Shown here piece after piece: positions 1 through 11,800 of a stretch of DNA of 64,000 nucleotides. Numbering within the stretch: position 1 is the stretch's first letter; the number at the start of each line of letters is the position of its first letter. The stretch lies in contig NW_020194515.1 in assembly GCF_002865645.1 (NCBI RefSeq), positions 744,001 to 808,000 of the forward strand. The letters run 5' to 3'. The DNA comes from Hyaloscypha bicolor E (lineage: Eukaryota > Ascomycota > Leotiomycetes > Helotiales > Hyaloscyphaceae). Under the pieces are notes generated by a model. The model searched no databases. It was not told the origin of the DNA and saw only the letters and a list, made by a program, of their open reading frames with translations. A program made the position numbers and the translations under genes.

Positions 1-212
1 GAGTCGTGCCATCAGACAGAGTCACCTCGAATGCATCAGCGAGGCACGACCTAAATTTCAGTGATAGGCTGTATTGGACTTGCGCAGTGCCAGTGAAACA
101 AGTCTTCATGGTGAAGATGTTTGCAAAAGTTTCACTAGAAAATGTGGAGCCGTGGCTAAGCGAGCCAGAAAAGGGGGGTCAGCCTGGTCTGAAAATATAC
201 TGTGGACCTTGA
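1..212 (+). CDS. possible 3' end of a gene entering from the left
   Basis: A reading frame open from the window edge runs to a TGA at 210-212 (about 69 codons). It has no ATG of its own near the edge and I recognise no family. The composition (acidic and aromatic residues, ending in a Gly-Cys-Gly-Pro tail) could be coding, but length alone proves nothing, and two minus-strand frames overlap its end. If real it is the terminal exon of a gene lying mostly outside the window. Confidence 0.15.
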   Translation, partial: VVPSDRVTSNASARHDLNFSDRLYWTCAVPVKQVFMVKMFAKVSLENVEPWLSEPEKGGQPGLKIYCGP

Positions 213-1356
213 TTCGAGAAGGGATTGCCATCTAGTTGAAGCACAAGGGAGGGCCTCGCGTCCGTAATTTAGGTATTTTGTTCCTTTGCGTAACCCAAAT
301 ACACCCTGGCCTACCGCTCCTCTCCCCAGGCCAGACGACACCTCCCGGGAAGATATCCCCAGTCTCATGCCCCTGAACATTCCAACAAAATTTTGCAATT
401 TCAAGACTTTGGCATAGCAGCCCTCTGCTCGCCCACCTTGTCGTTCCCATCTTCGCTCGTCATTGTGGGCGCTACGTGCTTTGTCTAAGACCTCAGAATT
501 GCCCCTAGAGGATCAGATTCTTGACGCTTGTTCTCAATTGAAGTTCTCTCGGCTTTCTTAGTTTGCCGCCATCGGAAGTCTGCCGCAGCTCCTCAGAATG
601 TGGAAGACCATCTGGGGGCTCCCACATGAAATCTCCTTGCCTTGGAGCGGTAACTGAAGCCGCGGTATCTTCTGGGGTTACCACTTCATCATGGATGGCG
701 CTTGGAGGCGATGCCGCGTTTTCATGACTTTCTACTCCATTTATAGGATCCAAGAGTATTTGTTACAATGCATTTGATCGCTCCTGCTGGTCGTTATTGA
801 CTCCTGAGAGCCGTTCTCTCAGTCAGTCTTGCTCACTGATTCCACATGAGCGCTGAAACTTAGAAAATTGAAATACAGCAAGAAGAAACATACAACTGCA
901 TCATGCCCACACCCAATCTCCTCAGCGAATTTTCCAGGTCGGATTTAGAAACATTAATTGCCACCAATGCCTCGTGCCTCTCACTTGGTACCAAGATCAA
1001 CTATCGAGCTCTACAACCGTTCCGAGCTTGAACAAGCGCCTGTTGATATCTGACCTAGTGCTCTGATTTTTGTGTAATAAAGGTGCTTTGTTGAATTGAA
1101 ACTTGGAGAGATGTGGAGACCAAAGCCTTACAGATTGAGATCGCGAGTTCATGTCTCAGTCCTGCAAGTCACTGCCATCGCCCCACCATATCACCATAAC
1201 GTGCCTTTGTACTAATAAGAGATACATTCATGAAAGGAAGGGGGAAGAACGATCGTAAACTGTTTGATCTTGTTGAGAAACTGTTGTCAAGATTTGCGAT
1301 AATGCATCCAGATTCCCATACAGGGTTGAGGTGACTTAGCCTCTGGCTACCACAGC
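213..1356. other. intergenic stretch, one weak minus-strand open frame
   Basis: No gene I can support. A minus-strand open frame at 505-765 has a Pro/Glu/Ser-rich composition like a low-complexity tail, but it has no ATG near its 5' end and no recognisable domain, so it may be a decayed exon or chance. The rest up to the beta-galactosidase stop codon shows no repeats or RNA-like structures and is probably the 3' region of that gene. Confidence 0.4.
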
Positions 1357-4300
1357 TCAGGTATAGTCCAACCGACTCTCATCCCAACCCGGCTGCAAAT
1401 AGCTCCAATCCCCATTAAACTTGAAGTCAGTCTGATAAGCCCCATAACTAATCAACTTCACGCTATCCAACTTGGCCCCCTCATCACTCATAGCCCACAA
1501 ACTCAATGCCACCGTATTCAACCCCCTATTATTGATAACTCCTGGCGGAACAGGGAATCTCGTCTGCGGACCGATATGGGGAACAAACTTCCCGTATTGG
1601 TATCCATTTACCCAGATCATTACTCTTGCCACTGTGCCAGCTGGAGCGCTGAGTTCGATACCAAGTGGGACGTCGAGGTCAGAGTCGAGGTTTAGGTGGA
1701 AGGTTGTAATGTAGAAGCGGATTCCAGGCGAGTTGAGGCCGGTTAAAGGACTTGAGTGGTCGAAAGTGGAATCGGGGGTGAAGGAAGGTAAATGCCAGCC
1801 AACTCTTTCGCCGTATAATCCACCCTCATTCATGGGACCACGAACTGGGTCGATATTTGCTGATCCTCCAGCATTGCCTTGAATTTTCCACAGTTTGAAG
1901 CCGGTACTGGACGAGTTTGTGGGTGGGATGAGGGAAGCTCCCAATATGCCGCGAGGGTTCTCGACACCTTTCGCAGTTGAGGTCTCATCGTGGCCATGGT
2001 AATCGACCACGACGGTGAGAAGGTTATCCGTAGCCTGCAAGGAAGAGAGTGGCAATGACAGGACAGCGTTCGTCGTTGGTAATGAAGCAGTGCCCACATG
2101 CCCTCCAACCAGAACTCCATTCAGCCAGGCAGACCAGCCGAATGCAAGACCCCCCGAACATGTGAGGTTGACGGAGGTAAGGGCCGTGCTGTCAAAATAG
2201 CCACGATAGACTTTGGTGCCAACATAGTAACCATAGTCGCTTGAGAATAGGACAGGTTTTGTAAGAGGGGCCACTGGGCTTAAAGTAGTTGACTTATTGC
2301 ATACAGTCCATTTCGAGTCGTCATAAGATAAGAGCTTTTCAGGAAGAGAGTCTGCCGAGCGCCAGTTCGTCAAAGATGGTAAAGAGATTGCCCGATCCTC
2401 GGAGCCTAGGATCTGTGCCGTCACTGAACCATAAGGAGTCTTGACGGCATTGAGACGAATTCCATTCCAGTCGATTGTCTGGATCCCAGACACCCCAGTG
2501 TACACCTCAATGATCGTAGAATTATTATTGTTACCGGAGATATGAACCACTCCATGGGATATCGATGCGCTTCGAACAAGGTAGGGTCCGAGAACAAAAG
2601 TCTGCTCATTTGGCTTGACATTTGGGTTTGTAGTGGTTGGCGGCGCCCAGAAGTTCCATGCTGATGGCTGGTCAAGGAGGTAGATCAAGAGTCCATCGAA
2701 CTTGAGAACAGTCTTTCCGGCGCCTTGAGTATAGGCGACTGTTGTAACATTGCTTGATGAACTGACCGTGGCTTCCGTAGTCCCGTAGACCGTGTGAGTG
2801 GAGGCACTGGCGGTCTTGAGCGCAAATTGACCAGCCTGCCCTTCCTCGAGATAGAAGACCAGGACATCAACATCAAAGGTTCCGTAGGTGAGTACGTCCG
2901 CCGAGGAATATAGAAGAGTGTGGTCTCCAAGGACGTAGTCCGTGACTAGTATCTTGCTTTGGCGTCCATTCAGATTTATGTTCGGAACAGTGATCAAGCC
3001 TTGAGAGGTATTGAGATTCGCAGAAAACGTGACGGATGCACGAGAGCTTGTGGATGCTTGTTGTACGACATAGAATCCCGCGTTAGTGTCTGGGTTGCGA
3101 ATCTCCCAGGTCCAGGCTGCGGTAGAGGAGGTCTTGATAGGTCAATTTCGAGTCAAATTTATGTTATAAACAAGACTTACTGCATAGCCAGTGCCATTTC
3201 CAACCATGTACGTCTTCAGAAGGTCGGTAGAAACTCTCGTAAACAAGCCAATGAGTTTTGTCTGATACAATTTGTCCTGTATCTGCCTTGTTTCTCGTAA
3301 TGGAGCGGAGTAATCGTACGAAGAGTAGACAACAGGGGCGGCAGCTACTCTTATCAGTATTGGCGTTCATCGAGAATACTGTATCGATGCTTACAATGCC
3401 CCCAATTTGTGCCACCCCAAGCCATGTACAAGCTCTGCATAGTTGCCCTCTGCCCAATATTGTTTTTGTAGTAGACATCCGCAAATGCCGGATCATGCTC
3501 CGCAGAACAATCATCATAAAAGCTTCCACCCCAAGGCGTGAAATAGCCCGCTTCAAATTCCGGAAAGAAGCTTGGCTGTGTATAAGAGTAGTTTGAGAAC
3601 CATTGGAAGTAATTTCGAACAACTGTAAATCCGGTATTGGGGTTCGTGCAAGAGAGTCCGCCAGGATAGCTATCCAGACCGTATACATTGACTGCACCTC
3701 CGACATCTTGATAATCGGTACTCCAAGATATACTCCTCTCGCCCTTCTCATTGTGTGCGAATGGAACCGTTATTCCAGCTGCTCGAAATGCTGCCTCAAG
3801 TTGCTCCATATATAAGACGAGAGTATTCTTTGCTGTGTGCGTTGTTTCTTGAAGCTCGTTCTCGACTTGGTTGAGAATGATTGGCTGTTGGAATTAGCAA
3901 GCGTTCCTTTTCAGCTGGTGATAGATAGTCACGAATATACCCCTCCTTTTGTGATCTCATTCTTTGCCAGTATCTCTCCTACATTGGTGATCCAAGGAAG
4001 CCATGCTTGATGATATGTCTCGTCGCTCGTTCTCAAACTTCCCAGACTTCCATCCGAGCCCCAGAGAGCAAGGCCACCTCCATTTGTTTCCGCATTGCAA
4101 TATGGTCCCGCTCTAGCAATCACCCATAGCCCAGCTTCCTTCGCGTAGTCAAGTAAGCGTTGAATATTCTTCCCGGACGTTTCGAAATCGTATACGCCTT
4201 TTGCAGGCGAGTGATAAGACCAGAAGAAATATACGCTGAAAGTGTTAGAGGAGTCATAATCTCCAATAGAAGGTACTTACCTAATAGCATTGAACCCATT

Positions 4301-4598
4301 GGCACGGAACTTTTGGAAAATATCCTGATAACCGTGAGCATCTGCGATTGAATTGGGTGTCCAAACCTACCAACCACATCTCCGGTACAGGCATTCTTTG
4401 GTAATGAAATTCGCCAGAGCTGGAAGTTATTAGTACGGACAGGTCTGTGAGTCCAATGACCTACAATACAAATACCCTGCTATCATTGACAGTCAAGGAA
4501 TACGGGTCCCAGGTCACCACGTCTGAAAGCCCATCGTTCGAAGCCACGCCGGCCCAGAGAAGCGCGGCGAGCGCGATGAACATGAAGAGGACACGCAT
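1357..4598 (-). CDS. secreted GH35 beta-galactosidase, seven exons
   Basis: Predicted extracellular beta-galactosidase of family GH35, hydrolysing terminal beta-D-galactose from plant cell-wall galactans or lactose. Exons: 4598-4465, 4419-4371, 4324-4281, 4235-3941, 3884-3395, 3347-3181, 3132-1357, giving 984 residues, close to the ~1000 usual in fungi. Residues 1-20 form a signal peptide. The catalytic barrel follows, with SGEFHY near 46-51, the acid/base Glu184 in the ENE motif and the nucleophile Glu283 in PEFEAG. The 99-residue spacing between them equals that known for fungal GH35 enzymes. GGTNWGH lies near the end of the barrel. The long C-terminal half (about 393-984) matches the beta-sandwich/jelly-roll domains 2-5, with a late GHDE...GILGA segment. 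All key residues are present and it looks functional. Many Asn-X-Ser/Thr sites fit secretion. I identify the family with confidence; the exact substrate is inference. Confidence 0.93.
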
Positions 4599-4733
4599 GG
4601 CGAAGGAGGCTGCCTAGAAAAACTGATCTGCTGCATACTGAAAGGTGATTAGCTATGGCATTAGTTATATAGCAACTGGTGAAGTGTAGAGCAAGAGTAA
4701 CATTATCGCGGATGCAGTCCGCGAAGACACGCT

Positions 4734-5877
4734 TCACCCCGCAGAGCTAACGGCCCTGCCACCCTCAATTCCAGCAATCAGCGTGTGCATGACTTCGTAA
4801 ACAGGGCCGTTAGCTTCGGCGAGGGCATAACGGAAGAATTGTGCGGCGATGCGGCTAATTGAGACGTAGTTATTGATGGTCCAGGGGACCGAGGTGTCAA
4901 TTTGATACCCCAGCTTTGACGTTTTTGCTCGGGTCAAGATGAGCCGAGCGAGCCCCTTTCCCGGATCACCTGCAGAGAGCTCAAGCAGACAAACCGAATA
5001 GCAATAAGCGCGTTCATATCTCCCGTAAAGTTGTCGATCGAAATCATACTCGGACTCGTATGTCATTGCTCTTGCCGACTTTTTTCGTCTCTCTTTTTGG
5101 TCCTGGTCTTGAGGACAGCTTGAGGGCTCCGGATTCTGAAGATTGATTGAGATGGAGAACTATCGTATTCAGTGCTTTCGGCTTCAATACTCAAGTCTTG
5201 CAACGTGAGAAAGAGGTTTGGAGAGAGGATGCCATCGAGATTGGCACTTATTATTTCTTGTGAGTGGGGCGTCGACTTTTCTCTGAGAAAACTTTCATAC
5301 CCAGAGAGATCATTAAATCTTTACCATACTATGAACGTCAGAGAATGCAAAATATAGACTCGCCACAACGTTGATATTGAAATGAAATGAACATGCGACT
5401 GATTCTTCGCAAACCTTTGGTTGTTCGGGATCACCTCTTTCTTGGAAGGAACGATGCAGCTTCGTTCTTCGTTCAATCGTGTCATTTAGAGCAATGAGGA
5501 CGTCGTCAGGAGCTTCGATTCTGTTCCTGCAATGAACCTTGTGGCTCGCCTGGTACTTTCCAGTGCCTAGATTTCGTGAGCTTCCACACCGGTTCCACAA
5601 TTTGCTGCAAGCCATCCAAATATGCTGTCGTAGTTGCCTTTTTGTATTCCTTGTACCCTATGAATAAATCAGCAGATAGCTTGGGGCCCTCGGAAGCCAT
5701 TGCTTCAACCCAGTTGATTGGAGAATATAGAAGGAAAGAAAAAGGTTTATGGCAGTGTACATATGGATGCACAACCCAAGAGCCGGGTTCCCAAGGTGGG
5801 GAGCCGTAGGCGTCACATGGAGCCGCTCTCCGAACTAAAGAAAAGCGGGCTTCTTTATCTAATGGACATGCTTCCAT
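4734..5877 (-). CDS. hypothetical protein, multi-exon, structure uncertain
   Basis: Two stretches on the minus strand look coding. One starts with an ATG at 5877 and stays open for about 110 codons. The other is a terminal exon running to the stop at 4734, probably entered through a cttcag acceptor near 5137, with a charged Gln/Lys/Arg-rich segment followed by an aromatic-rich, possibly helical segment. A third open frame (about 5312-5060) lies between them in another phase. I could not find a splice path that joins them unambiguously, and I recognise no domain. It lies only 136 bp upstream of the beta-galactosidase start, on the same strand. It could be a real fungus-specific gene, a decayed one, or chance frames. 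Confidence 0.3.
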
Positions 5878-8014
5878 TTTCGATCCAGCATCGAACTAAG
5901 TTGTGGTTGCTACTGTAAGGTCGAATTGACTCGCTTGCGTCTGAGTGGAGGATGGGCGAGGCAAGAGAACCCCTTTGCATCCACACTGGACGAGTCTGAC
6001 AAGAACAGAAACAACCACCATTTCCCAAGTGAGACTATAGCCAACCCAACACTTTTTTCCACTGGCGATTTTGAATGGGATCCCGGTGATATTTTGATAC
6101 TAGAGAGTCTTGCAAGCCCGAATTGTCCGGGACGGGGGCTCTCCTCAAATTCGGCATCTATAAGCAAGGAAAAAGCGCACAGCGCAAGCTGAATCGGACC
6201 ACATTCTTTCTTCAAAGATACTAGCTGTTTGGCAGAGAAGACTGAGTCAAAATTGCAAAGCTCAGCAAGCCTTCCGGGCTTATCACGACCAGTGGCTGGT
6301 GTTCTCAGTGGAAAATTGGGTGTGTAATGTACGTCTAAAGAGGGAAGAAGGAGCGGGGAGCTCGAGACTAAGATACAGGGTGCTGTGAGGGGGAAAATTC
6401 GCTTGAGCCTCAGGCACATATTTCGCTTAATTATGGCGCTAAGGAGTATTTAGCCTCGCTCCCAAGCTTCTACGAGCTTCACGCTTCTCTTCTAGAATTA
6501 ATCAGAGTTCTAGAAATCTCCTTCGTATTACGTGGCATGCGTTTTACCCGGTAATTCGTTAACCTGGTACTTGGTTCACTTCTGCCTATCTCTTCTGAGG
6601 ATCTTCAGTGCCGCGCTAAGAGGTCACGTGATGACACAACAGGGCTCGTCAGAGACAACTTGTTGAATGTCTTGAGAAACAGTTGAAGACGGTAGTCAAC
6701 AAATACGAAGAGCTGCAGCAGAGATACTCCAGTCTCAGTGCTTCACACGGACGCCTTAGAAAAGAGCAAAGGGGAAGGGAGACCGTCAAGAATGAAGAGG
6801 GACCACGTCCAAGCCTTGAACACGTGACTGCCGCGTTTTGGAAGCAATATACTCTTGAAGGTGATGATGTTCTTCCAACAAGTAATTGGCAACAGTGAGG
6901 TGTTAAAAACTCTGTAAAAAATTTCTTGGAGGAGTTGGGAGATGGAAGTAGCTGCAGGCGTTCCAGGGTGCTCATTTCTGCTTCGCTTTGCTGCTCTTGC
7001 CCTGAGCGCAGCAGGCTTTTCTATCTACGTCTGCACCTTTTGAGATAGTTCACTGCTTTTACGAATGATAAACAGCCTAACCGTGGATTCATTTCCCGGA
7101 TTGGATTTTTAGATGTGTCCGCATCTGCGATATCAGGGTCGCCGGTGCTGGACATAAACCCAATAATGAACTTGAAATGGCAAAAGAGGGCGCGTTTACA
7201 GTCCATAAAGATGCCAGCCTCTTAATCTTTTCAGGAGTCTGCGTCGGAGTCGTTACTCTCGTTTTCACTTGCAATCTCGAATATAATTGGGAGAAAGAAA
7301 GTCATACGACAATGAAAATATTGCAATATAACCTGCACTCGAATTGAGAAGACAGCCCAATTCCTGAAGGTGGTCACAGTTTGTCAAAGAACATGTACAC
7401 CACAAGCTGGGGGCCGTTCTAGGTTGAAACTGGAGATCTTATTATCATCTCAGCCATATGTCCGATTCCACTGATCATCAGAAGAGATAGTGACTTTTAC
7501 CTTTTCGTCGGTGGATGCTGGCTCATTGACGGGAACTTCAAGGCCCTGGAGAGAACATTCCCGACCAACTCTTCAATGACCCTGGCACGTCGTTAATCAT
7601 GAGAGGAAGCGCTTGGGAGGATGCCAAGGTGGAAACATTCCGAATGAAATGAACTTCTCCCTAATATGCCGGAGATGGTATGTACAATTCAGGATATTTT
7701 GCTTTTCAATGCACCTGAGCTGACTGGAACACGGCAGGAGACTCTGCTAGCAGACTCCGTCATCGCGATTTGAGATTTAAGCGTACTACATCTTCATTGC
7801 CCTTTGGGTACCCAGGCCATCGAGACGACCTATAAATATTCACTGCTCTGGCTACATCTAAGGTCAGACACATTTCACGTTCGAGGGTCTAATTTTCGTG
7901 AGGTCAATTTGTAAGAGTTGCCTTTTTTATCATTGATACTCTTCTAATGCAATTGAAAAAGCAAGCTTTCTGAGACGCCGAAGTAGAGAAGGGAAAAGGA
8001 TGGAAGACATACCT
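5878..8014. other. gene-poor stretch
   Basis: No supported gene apart from the coiled-coil remnant at about 6640-6898. A 169-codon minus-strand frame (5910-6419) and an 88-codon plus-strand frame (5926-6192) overlap each other. Neither shows a domain, and the plus-strand one has no ATG start. The part from 7000 to 8014 shows no open frame of note and no repeat. Confidence 0.4.
6638..6898 (+). pseudogene. bZIP-like coiled-coil remnant
   Basis: A plus-strand frame of about 87 codons, preceded by a stop, begins with a basic stretch (NRARQRQ) and runs directly into a heptad-like segment with Leu spaced along it (VECLEKQLK, then KYEELQQRYSSL). This resembles the junction of basic region and leucine zipper in fungal bZIP transcription factors. 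The start of the basic region is missing. An acacaacag just upstream could be a 3' splice site, but no first exon could be found. It ends at a TGA at 6896-6898. It may be a terminal exon or a decayed copy. The bZIP assignment rests on pattern only. Confidence 0.25.
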
Positions 8015-8733
8015 TTATACAGACTCGGGCGTTGCCGAGGTCTCACGGATGTGTCCCAAGTCACTCAACTTCGCGTTCCAAAACGCCCATTCCACCGCTT
8101 CCTTCACACTCTTCATGATGGCATCGGGCTTATGCGCAGGCTCTGCCCCAGCAACATGCACCCCGCTCTCCACCAAGATGCTCTTCCACTCAGTTCCAAG
8201 TCTGCTGGTGAAGTTATTGGCGCCCTGAATGTCAGAACTCGGGTTGTCACCCACCATATAGATCGTCCCAAGTTTTCCGTCTCCGCCATTCATGCTTTTC
8301 TCCCACTCCACGAGTGTTTTCTCGCCGAAGATGTACGTCTCTTCAGTGGGCTTCCCTACCGTCTTGCAGTTCAGAAGCTTTGCGCCTCCTGTTGTCGCAG
8401 ACCATAGACCTTCCAGGGCAGCTCTGAAGGAACCTTGAGCTGCTCTTGGGTGGGGGTGCGAAGTAGCGTATGTCAAATCTGGATTGCAGAAATGGATCGC
8501 TGGCTGCTCATCTTGAAGGTATCCTTGATTTGGGAGTTTTACATCTCCGTTCATAGGAGACCTGGTGCCAAGATGTCCTTTCTCGGAGAGGAGGAGATCC
8601 ATGATGACCTGAAGGTCCAATCCCCAGTCTCGAGGAGAAGACCATACCAGAATCGCAGAAAATTTGACCTTGCCATCTGGACCCAACAAGATATTATCGG
8701 ATCCTCCATGCTTTAAGTGGTAGTCGGTGGTGA
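8015..8733 (-). pseudogene. C-terminal part of a split HAD hydrolase (CECR5/HDHD5-like)
   Basis: About 239 codons, open from the transposon junction at 8733 to the stop at 8015. Family features in order: a DPRD-like SSPRDWG segment followed by LQVIMDLLLSEKG, HFCNPDL, the motif III lysine in GKPTEETY, and motif IV in GDNPSSDIQGANN. These are hallmarks of the HAD subfamily IIA group containing human CECR5/HDHD5, whose substrate is not firmly known. There is no start codon: the frame runs straight into the element border. Its last five bases before the element (8729-8733) are a target duplication whose partner sits at 17978-17982 beside the other transposon. This part is free of internal stops, unlike the middle piece. 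It is not expressed as a full protein unless both insertions are removed. Confidence 0.9.
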
Positions 8734-8805
8734 TACTGAGGCCATTAGCGGGCTAGCGGACAAATCCGAGAAGCGAAAAGTGATTTTCTGATTTTCTGAT
8801 TTTCG
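8734..8805 (+). repeat. terminal inverted repeat, outer end of copy 1
   Basis: About 72 bp starting TACTGAGGCC and ending in three near-tandem copies of GATTTTCT. It matches 26816-26887 in reverse complement almost base for base. It matches the inner ends less well: positions 11-20 read ATTAGCGGGC here against CATAGCTAGC in the inner type. Confidence 0.92.
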
Positions 8806-11800
8806 CACCCACTACCACACCTTACCAAAAAAAAAAAGTATAGTATATACGCCTTATTCTCGACTACTCCTAATCCCCCCTTAGCTTGTATAGTCTATAA
8901 GGCAAATCCTATAAATTATAAGGCATATCTCTATCTCTCTTATTCTCTATATCCTCCGTATTACCTATATTACTCGAATTATTTATATCTCCTTTATTTC
9001 CTTTTCCTTTAGTATTCTTACTTTCCTCTATTATAACTTTCTTCCCTATTATCTTCTAATCTTATATTTATTTTTATATTTACTTTTTATATCTTATAAG
9101 TAATTAAGGCTTTAGTATAAAAGATTTTATAAATATAGAATAAGGCTTTCCAGATTTAGTAGAATTAGTATTAAGTTAATAGAAAATATAGATTTTATTA
9201 TTATTATTATATTTATAATTTATATAAGTATTATTAAATTTGCTTTCTATAACTATATAATATTTAAAAGGGCCCTTTAGTCTTTTCTTATTACTATAAA
9301 TAATATAAGCTTAAGAGAATTCGGTTTTATAAATATATATTAAGCTTGCCTCTAGATTTACCTTATCTTTCTCTAATTTCTTTAGTTTCTTGCCCTAGTA
9401 TAGCTTTATTTTTCTAACTTTAGTTTTATTATTAATTTGCTTTACTATTTTAGTAATATTATTAGATAATATAAGAAGATTAAAGTATTATTATAGAGGA
9501 AAAGAAAAAGATTATATATAAGGAGAAAATTAAGAAATAAAGAAATTTATTAGTTAAATATATTAATAAGAAAAGATATTATAAACTAAATCTAGATTAT
9601 TAGAGAATATATTATAAATATTATTTTTCTATTTATTTATAGCTTTATTATCTTTTCTATTACTTTTACTTTTACTAGAGCTATTACCTAAAGTTATATT
9701 TAATATATCTTTAATAAAAAAGAGCTTTAATAATAGTATTATATATTAGAATTAAAGTTATTTTTAAAAAGAGGTTAAGATTAAGATTAAGGCTAAGATT
9801 AAAGCTAGTATAGCTATATCTTTATTATTTATTTTTAGGATATAAAAATATATATTTAATATAATTATTTAAATTTAAATAAATTTATAATAAATAATAC
9901 CTAAAAATAGAAATATTAGTATTTAATAGCCCTAGATTAAATATATTTAAATATTAAAAAAATTATAATTTTAGGTATTATAGTTATAAAAATAAAAATA
10001 TAAATATTTTTTCTTTTATTAACTTATAAAAGCTAAGATATACTAATAATAATTAAACTATACTTGACTTATATAATTAGCTAATTTATTTTACTAATTA
10101 TAAATAATTTGAGATAATTTAAATTTTCTTAAATCTCTATATATAGCTTATTATATAAACTTCTATATTTTTATATTTAGTAATATTATAATTATAATTT
10201 TTAAATAAAAAAAATTCCCTTATTCTAGTATATATAATTATATTTATTTCTTATTTTTCGAATATATAGTTATTAAATTAGAAAGGCTTAAGAATTTTAA
10301 ATAATACTTTTTTCTAAGAAATATATATTTTTAATAAATAATAAAAGTAAATATAGAATTATATAATAATATAATTATCTTATATTAGTAATTTTATTTT
10401 CTATAAAACTATAATTCTATTTTATTTTTATTTTAAAATCTTTATTTTTTTTCTATATTTTTTCGATTTTACTATTAATATTAAAAGCTTTTGCCTTTTA
10501 CTAATATCTTTTCTATTAATATCTTTATTAATATCTTTATTAATATCTTTATTAATACTAAGAGCTAGTATCTAATTATCTTATAACTTTTTTTTTCTTT
10601 TTTTTACTCTTTCTTATTTCTTTTCCTTATTTCTTTTTCTTATTTTTCTTTCTTTAATACTTTTTCTATTAATACTAAAAACTAATATTTAATTATCTTA
10701 TAACTTTCCTTTTCTTTTTCAAACTTCTTTTTCTTTAATACTTTTACTAATAATACTAAAAGCTAGTATCTAATTACTATTTCCAAATTACTTTTATTTA
10801 GAACTCCTATATTATAAGTTTTTAATTTACTTATTTCTTAGAAAGCTAAATTTTAGATCTCTCTTTTCTTTCTCTAATATTTCCTTTTTTCTTTTTCTAA
10901 TATCTTTTATATTTTTAGGTCTTTTAGAAATATTTTCTTTTAAATTTCTAAAAAAGAAACTAACTCTTATTTAGATTTCTCTAAACTTTAATATTTTCTT
11001 TCTTTCTTTAATATTTATAAAAGCCTTTAGGCTATTACTAAATATTTCTATTCTTTATCTTAGAATATATACTAACTTATTTTTATAGGAAATAGCCTTT
11101 TTCTCTCTAATTTTAATTTTTTTAATATATATTTCTTATCTTTAGGCTATTTAAATATCTCTTTATTTACTTTTATAAAATATATACTAATTTACTTTTT
11201 AGTTTCTTTTATCTTATTTTTCCTTTAATATTACTATATATATATCTAGTTAGTACTAGTTCTTATAACCTATAATTAGGCTTTCTATTTATTAAATACC
11301 CGGATATTTTATTTTACTTTTATTTTATATATTTTATTTTATATATTTTACTTTTCTTTTATTATAAATTAGGACTTAAATAATATTTATCTTAAGTATT
11401 TATACTCTCGAATATATAAGACTTCTATAGATTTTTCGGGATTATAAACTAGCCTATTTTAGTTCGAAAAAGCTTTCTTAAAAGTATTTCAGAAATTATA
11501 GTATTTATTATAATTCTTTCTAAAAATTAATATAATATAGGTATTTCTGGTTTATTCTTTTTTTATAAAATAAATTACTATTCTAAATCTATATAAAAGT
11601 CCTAATTATTTCTTAAGTTAAAATATAAATACTTTTTATTTTTATTAAATTAGGTATAAAAAATAGTAGGTATTTTTAGGCTAAATTATAATATTAATTA
11701 AATACTAAGATTTCCTATATTTATCTTATAAACTTATAGTTCGAAATATATTATATTTAATAGGGCTTCTATATCTAATTACTTTATATTATAGTAAAAT

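Noticed and set aside
5910..6419. 169-codon minus-strand frame
   Set aside because: Composition unlike the real genes here, no domain, overlaps an equally plausible plus-strand frame.
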